Shown here one piece after another: positions 6,019 through 6,274 of a stretch of DNA of 6,274 nt. This DNA comes from an uncultured Lachnobacterium sp. (GTDB taxonomy: Bacteria > Bacillota > Clostridia > Lachnospirales > Lachnospiraceae). Every line of letters starts with the position of its first letter. The first letter of the stretch is position 1. The notes beneath the pieces were generated by a model. That model searched no databases. It saw only the letters and a program-made list of their open reading frames with translations, and was not told the origin of the DNA. Location of the stretch: assembly GCA_945971355.1 (NCBI GenBank), contig CAMFPD010000132.1:1-6274 (forward strand), read 5' to 3'. The translations under genes were made by a program, and so were the position numbers.

Positions 6019-6274
6019 TTATCTACTTCCTCCAAGTGCACGGAACTGCTCATCCATATTTCTAAACTTCTTGTATCTGGCACGTTCTAATTCCCCACCA
6101 CTTTTATTTTCCAATACAGAGAGTTCACTCAAAAGCATACGGTCCAGATTACAGTACAGCTGTACCGGATTTTTGTGTGCGCCTCCCTTTGGTTCCTCGA
6201 TAATTCCATCTATTACCCCAAGTTCTTCCAAATCCTGTGCAGTGAGCTTCATAATCTCACAAGCCTCCGCCTTC
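6019..6274 (-). CDS. accA: Acetyl-CoA carboxylase carboxyltransferase subunit alpha AccA (partial, C-terminus)
   Basis: The last 84 codons of a gene that enters from the right edge. The frame is open to the edge: codons for KAEACEI precede the Met codon at 6252, and KAEACEIMKLTAQDL matches the usual AccA region (alanine-rich stretch followed by LKLTAQDL), so that Met is internal and not a start. EELGVIDGIIEEPKGGAHKNP is the AccA C-terminal signature, followed by the helical tail that ends in the sequence FRALGGSR. The AccA/AccD carboxyltransferase moves the carboxyl group from biotin on AccB to acetyl-CoA, giving malonyl-CoA. Whether it is a separate protein or the end of an AccD-AccA fusion, as found in some bacteria, cannot be seen. 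The stop abuts the fabH start. Its presence implies that the other acc genes lie upstream, outside the window. Confidence 0.93.
   Translation of the reverse strand, partial: KAEACEIMKLTAQDLEELGVIDGIIEEPKGGAHKNPVQLYCNLDRMLLSELSVLENKSGGELERARYKKFRNMDEQFRALGGSR

Noticed and set aside
6019..6252. A stand-alone 77-residue gene upstream of fabH
   Set aside because: The frame continues upstream of the Met codon to the window edge and the extended sequence matches the AccA C-terminus, so it is a gene fragment cut by the window.
1..6274. A previously undescribed system hidden in the window
   Set aside because: All of the sequence is accounted for by recognisable FASII genes, one MarR regulator and one HAD gene, with no unexplained stretch above about 50 nt, no repeat array and no mobile element.

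Overview
The window is a compact fatty-acid biosynthesis (FASII) operon fragment. Every gene lies on the minus strand, so transcription runs from high to low coordinates. The protein set suggests a low-to-moderate GC anaerobic Firmicute, most likely a clostridium of the Lachnospiraceae type. The reasons are the FMN-dependent enoyl-ACP reductase FabK rather than FabI, a FabT-like MarR regulator, strong AGGAGG-type ribosome sites and AT-leaning codon use. This placement is inferred from the look of the proteins; no search was run.

In transcription order the layout is: the 3' end of accA (acetyl-CoA carboxylase carboxyltransferase alpha, cut by the window edge), fabH (initiating ketoacyl-ACP synthase III), fabK (enoyl-ACP reductase II), fabD (malonyl-CoA:ACP transacylase), fabG (3-ketoacyl-ACP reductase), fabF (elongating ketoacyl-ACP synthase II), fabZ (3-hydroxyacyl-ACP dehydratase), a MarR-family regulator resembling FabT, and the 5' end of a HAD-family phosphatase-like gene cut by the other edge. 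Gaps from accA to fabZ are 0 to 16 nt or overlaps (ATGA at fabK/fabD, 11 nt at fabD/fabG), so these genes are almost certainly one transcript with translational coupling. The regulator follows after 41 nt and has a plausible extended -10 promoter of its own. The HAD gene follows 23 nt later. No rho-independent terminator is visible and no stretch over 50 nt lacks a gene.

Together the enzymes cover malonyl supply (AccA, FabD), initiation (FabH) and one full elongation cycle (FabF, FabG, FabZ, FabK). Acyl carrier protein and AccB are not encoded here: there is no room for acpP between fabH and fabK, nor for accB between fabF and fabZ, the places they occupy in the streptococcal-type cluster. 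For fabZ, fabF and fabD the ribosome site shows that the longest open frame starts too early, and the starts given here are corrected.

I see no mobile element, CRISPR array, RNA gene or evident novel system. The points most worth checking are the position and likely separate control of the FabT-like gene, the HAD gene attached to it, the absent acpP/accB, and a few substitutions at otherwise conserved enzyme positions.
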